NCBI GenBank assembly: GCA_036394995.1
Contig: DASWED010000043.1
Span: forward strand, 1-61,179
DNA: 61,179 bases
Source: DASWED01 sp036394995
GTDB lineage: Bacteria; Actinomycetota; UBA4738; JACQTL01
Reading direction: 5' to 3'
Below are positions 59,515-61,179 of the stretch, piece after piece; position 1 is the first letter of the stretch; each line of letters starts with the position of its first letter. The position numbers and the translations under genes were made by a program. The notes under the pieces were generated by a model that did no database searches, was not told the DNA's origin, and saw only the letters and a program-made list of their open reading frames with translations.

Positions 59515-59530
59515 CACACCCACGAACGGA

Positions 59531-60838
59531 TCATCTCGCGATCTCCAGCTTCTCCAGCCGGTCGAAGACGGCATCCAGATGGCGCACCGACGACGCCGGG
59601 TCGAACAGCGTCTGGAACTCGGCCGGCGACAGGTGCTCGCGGATCGCCGGCTGCGACAGCAACACGTCGCGGAAGTCCTCGCCCCGGTCCCACGCCGCTG
59701 CGGCGGCCTCCTGCACCACCCGGTAGGCCTCCTCCCGCGAAACGCCCTTGCCGACCAGCGCCAGCAGCACACCCTGGGAGAACGACAGCCCCCCGCCCGC
59801 CTCCACGTTCTCCAGCATCCGCTCGGGGAACACCCGGAGGCCCTCCATCACTCCCGTGAACAGATGGAGCACGTAGTGCAGCAGGGTCGTCGAGTCGGGC
59901 AGGATCACCCGCTCCGCCGACGAGTGCGAGATATCCCGCTCGTGCCACAGGGCCATGTCCTCCAGGGCCGGGACCAGGTTCCCCCGGATCACCCGAGCCA
60001 GCCCGCACACCCGCTCGCAGACGATCGGGTTCCGCTTGTGGGGCATCGCGCTCGAGCCCTTCTGCCCCGACCCGAACGGCTCCTCCACCTCCCGGACCTC
60101 GGTCCGGGCCAGGTGCCGGATCTCCGTGGCGAACTTCTCCAGCGACGCCGCGGTGATGGCCAGGGCGGCCATGTACTCGGCGTGCCGGTCGCGCTGGAGG
60201 ACCTGCGAGGAGGCCTCCGCCGGCCGCAGGCCCAGCTCCGCGCACACGTATTCCTCCACCCGGGGGTCGAGCTTCCCGTACGTCCCGACGACCCCGCTGA
60301 CCTTGCCCACGGAGACGACCTCGCGGGCCCGCCGAAGCCGTTCCCGGTCCCGATCCAGCTCGAACGTCCACACCGCGAGCTTGTGTCCGAACGTGATCGG
60401 CTCGGCGTGCACGCCGTGGGTCCGCCCCATCATCACGGTCGCCCGGTGCTCCAGCGCACGGGCCCGGACCACCGCCATCAGCCGCTCGAGGCGGGCCAGC
60501 AGCAGGTCGGCCGCCTCGCGGAGCTGCAGCCCCAGCGCGGTGTCCAGCAGGTCCGAGGACGTCATCCCGAAGTGGATCCACCGCCCCTCGGGCCCGATGG
60601 ACTCCGCCACGTTCTGCACGAACGCGGCCACGTCGTGGTTCGTCACCCGTTCGATCTCGGCCACGCGCTCCACCGAGAACGTCGCCCGGGAGCGGATCGC
60701 GGTGAGGTCCGCCCCCGGGATCCGGCCCAGGCGGCCCCACGCCTCGCACGCCAGGACCTCGATCCGGAGCCAGTGGCGCAGGCGGGCCTCGTCCGACCAC
60801 ACCGCGGCCATCTCGGGCAGCGTGTACCGGGGGATCAT
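59531..60838 (-). CDS. purB: Adenylosuccinate lyase
   Basis: Cleaves SAICAR and adenylosuccinate to release fumarate. The 435-residue member of the fumarase/aspartase superfamily shows the signature GSSAMPHKRNP (about residues 260-270, mobile catalytic Ser loop), the HFGMTSSDLLDTALGLQL segment and GRTHGVHAEPITFGHKLA. The length is that of the Bacillus type. It lies 44 nt after purE. Confidence 0.95.
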   Translation of the reverse strand: MIPRYTLPEMAAVWSDEARLRHWLRIEVLACEAWGRLGRIPGADLTAIRSRATFSVERVAEIERVTNHDVAAFVQNVAESIGPEGRWIHFGMTSSDLLDTALGLQLREAADLLLARLERLMAVVRARALEHRATVMMGRTHGVHAEPITFGHKLAVWTFELDRDRERLRRAREVVSVGKVSGVVGTYGKLDPRVEEYVCAELGLRPAEASSQVLQRDRHAEYMAALAITAASLEKFATEIRHLARTEVREVEEPFGSGQKGSSAMPHKRNPIVCERVCGLARVIRGNLVPALEDMALWHERDISHSSAERVILPDSTTLLHYVLHLFTGVMEGLRVFPERMLENVEAGGGLSFSQGVLLALVGKGVSREEAYRVVQEAAAAAWDRGEDFRDVLLSQPAIREHLSPAEFQTLFDPASSVRHLDAVFDRLEKLEIAR

Positions 60839-60881
60839 GGGGCCGGTCGGCTCCCCGGGACGCGGGCGCGGTTCCGGTCGG

Positions 60882-61179
60882 TCACAGCTTCAGGCCCTCG
60901 CTGAGGTCCTCCTTGAACTGCCGGAGGCGGCGGCGGACCTCCTCGTCGCCGACCCCGATGATCTGCGCGGCCAGGATGGCCGCGTTCGTGGCGCCGTCGA
61001 TGGCCACCGTGGCCACCGGGACCCCGCGCGGCATCTGCACGGTCGAGAGCAGGGAGTCCATCCCGTTCACGTACTTCGACCAGATGGGGATGCCGATCAC
61101 CGGGAGCACGGTCCGGGCCGCGACCGCTCCGGCCAGGTGCGCAGCCAGGCCGGCGCCGCAGATCAGGACCTTCAGCCCG
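60882..61179 (-). CDS. purE: N5-carboxyaminoimidazole ribonucleotide mutase, 5' end cut by window
   Basis: Converts N5-CAIR to CAIR in class I PurE systems. Only the C-terminal about 99 residues are inside the window, reading into its end: GLKVLICGAGLAAHLAGAVA, then VLPVIGIPIWSK, QMPRGVPVATVAIDGATNAAILAAQII, which is the PurE fold with the LLSTVQMP loop. The true start lies beyond position 61179. It is the most upstream pur gene visible in this block. Confidence 0.92.
   Translation of the reverse strand, partial: GLKVLICGAGLAAHLAGAVAARTVLPVIGIPIWSKYVNGMDSLLSTVQMPRGVPVATVAIDGATNAAILAAQIIGVGDEEVRRRLRQFKEDLSEGLKL

Overview
The window is a high-GC, gene-dense chromosomal segment of an actinomycete-type bacterium (Actinomycetota; the class cannot be fixed from sequence alone). 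Evidence includes the glnA1 / glnE / glnA2 neighbourhood known from mycobacteria and streptomycetes, a BldC regulator next to a conserved actinobacterial hypothetical gene and a valine-type dehydrogenase, a DivIVA-like protein, many GTG starts, genes joined by GTGA/ATGA/TGATG overlaps, and several starts that sit 7-11 nt behind a TAnnnT -10 box (probable leaderless mRNAs). No insertion sequence, integrase, phage gene, CRISPR array or rRNA was seen.

Layout. 1-8 kb: nitrogen assimilation, with an adenylylatable glutamine synthetase, its adenylyltransferase GlnE and a second, non-adenylylated-type glutamine synthetase; between them lie a Rid-family protein, a DUF2461 protein and two related coiled-coil proteins. 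7.9-8.6 kb: a 3'-truncated metallo-beta-lactamase-fold gene and a convergent small gene. 8.2-14.8 kb: a minus-strand sulfur operon (sulfate-binding lipoprotein, CysT, CysW, CysA, then SsuB/SsuC-like ATPase and permease, then a DUF2292 protein). 14.8-22.9 kb: a minus-strand five-gene exporter operon (two very large FtsX/MacB-type permeases, a beta-propeller lipoprotein, two ATPases). 23-25 kb: NAD synthetase and a SIMPL-domain secreted protein. 26-29 kb: tRNA-Lys, a small degenerate HATPase protein, a collapsed histidine-kinase remnant, an aldo/keto reductase, a DUF192 protein and tRNAs Glu, Asp and Phe.

29-35 kb: bldC, a conserved hypothetical gene, then a tightly overlapping operon of a Leu/Val-type amino-acid dehydrogenase and E1-alpha, E1-beta and E2 of a 2-oxo-acid dehydrogenase. 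The linkage argues for branched-chain oxo-acid catabolism rather than pyruvate dehydrogenase. 35-37 kb: a cobalamin-binding-type protein, a small SH3-like protein and a DivIVA-like coiled-coil protein. 37.3-49.9 kb: an exopolysaccharide locus (secreted clan-A glycosidase with RTX repeats, polysaccharide deacetylase, GT4-GT2 fusion, O-antigen-ligase/polymerase, phosphotransferase, FemAB-like GNAT, GT4, Wzz-BY-kinase, WbaP-type initiating transferase). A lone CheY-like receiver follows.

50.4-61.2 kb: purine biosynthesis on the minus strand (purE-B-C-S-Q and purL-F-M). These two blocks are separated by an oppositely oriented, visibly lower-GC islet coding for an ECF sigma factor and a membrane protein with an extracellular beta-propeller, preceded by a flavin-nucleotide-binding-fold gene. 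Coordinates were read by eye from the sequence; no database search was run, so family assignments rest on recognised motifs and gene order.
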